Below are positions 38,623 through 38,868 of a stretch of 38,868 nucleotides of DNA, in pieces. Source of the DNA: a virus; the IMG/VR virus record IMGVR_UViG_3300045994_000163, positions 1 through 38,868 of that record. One strand, 5' to 3'. Both the position numbers and the translations under genes were made by a program. Position 1 is the first letter of the stretch; each line of letters opens with the position of its first letter. The notes beneath the pieces are model-generated. The model searched no databases and had not been told where the DNA came from. It worked only from the letters and a program-made list of their open reading frames with translations.

Positions 38623-38868
38623 ATGAAAACTTATAAAGAATTAACTGAAGAATTATATACTATTGAATTGAATTCTCTATTAGAGCATGAGATTGTTAGG
38701 ATTCCAGATGGATCTTATAGAGATGATGAAGGTAATGTTACATATGCTAAAACATCAAAACCTAAATCATATTATCAAAAAGGTAATTACAAGAAACCAG
38801 CTGTTAATGAAGTACCTCATGCAGTTTTTATTGATGGTCATGAATGGAAAACTTTTCCATCAGAATCA
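38623..38868 (+). CDS. Partial late phage protein, cut by window end
   Basis: The visible 82 codons begin MKTYKELTEELYTIELNSLL at ATG 38623 and run off the window with no stop. The K-T-Y-x-E-x-x-x-E opening is like other small late proteins of this phage (compare LKSFKTFIAEQ at 28315). The later YAKTSKPKSYYQKGNYKKPA and EVPHAVFIDGHEWKTF are not recognised. The ribosome site is unclear. Expressed from the late promoter at 38582. Confidence 0.65.
   Translation, partial: MKTYKELTEELYTIELNSLLEHEIVRIPDGSYRDDEGNVTYAKTSKPKSYYQKGNYKKPAVNEVPHAVFIDGHEWKTFPSES

Overview
The window is part of a lytic, T4-like myovirus genome. It is very AT-rich and every convincing gene is on the + strand. The genes are tightly packed, often with ATGA or TAATG stop/start overlaps. 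The phage assignment rests on a near-complete T4-type replication set: gp45 C-terminus, gp44, gp62, RegA, gp43, UvsX, gp41, gp61 and DsbA. It is supported by T4-type late promoters (TATAAATA) ahead of virion-like genes. The host cannot be read from the window. ThyX, MazG, Hsp20, NrdAB and a large sugar cluster resemble marine or freshwater T4-like phages more than the enteric T-even group; this is inference.

Layout. 1-3800: clamp and clamp-loader region (gp45 end, small membrane proteins, an HNH homing endonuclease, a tRNA-Gly, DsbA, a Gp49-family protein, gp44, gp62, RegA). 3800-8960: an Ala-rich protein, Hsp20, dCMP deaminase, a C5-cytosine DNA methyltransferase with a foreign-looking patch, a CmoA-like methyltransferase and small conserved phage proteins. 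8957-11788: DNA polymerase, split into two polypeptides at a stop/start overlap, with the second half also interrupted by an ORF-less group I intron exactly in polymerase motif B. 11788-16226: a hypothetical protein, a SegE-like GIY-YIG homing endonuclease, UvsX and the gp41 helicase. 16223-25735: about 9.5 kb and 12 genes for glycan synthesis (five glycosyltransferases, three nucleotide-sugar enzymes, four methyltransferases). 25741-30868: late-type proteins, including a HicA-domain protein and a lysozyme. 30872-31954: gp61 primase under its own promoter. 32004-32778: a 5'-truncated IS605-type tnpB remnant with its right-end hairpin. 32847-38158: nucleotide metabolism (ThyX, MazG, NrdB, NrdA, with a duplicated small gene on each side of nrdA) and two zinc-ribbon proteins. 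38161-38868: a second SegE-like GIY-YIG protein and a partial late gene.

How the genes work together. The replication genes would make a T4-style replisome. Cd, MazG, ThyX and NrdAB would supply dNTPs, and RegA would repress early mRNAs. The sugar block could build and methylate a glycan for the virion, the phage DNA or the host surface; the target is not visible. The most unusual features are the split and intron-containing polymerase with a consensus promoter inside its first half, the two-frame patch in the DNA methyltransferase, the tnpB remnant that kept RuvC but lost its N-terminal half, and the HicA domain in a late protein.
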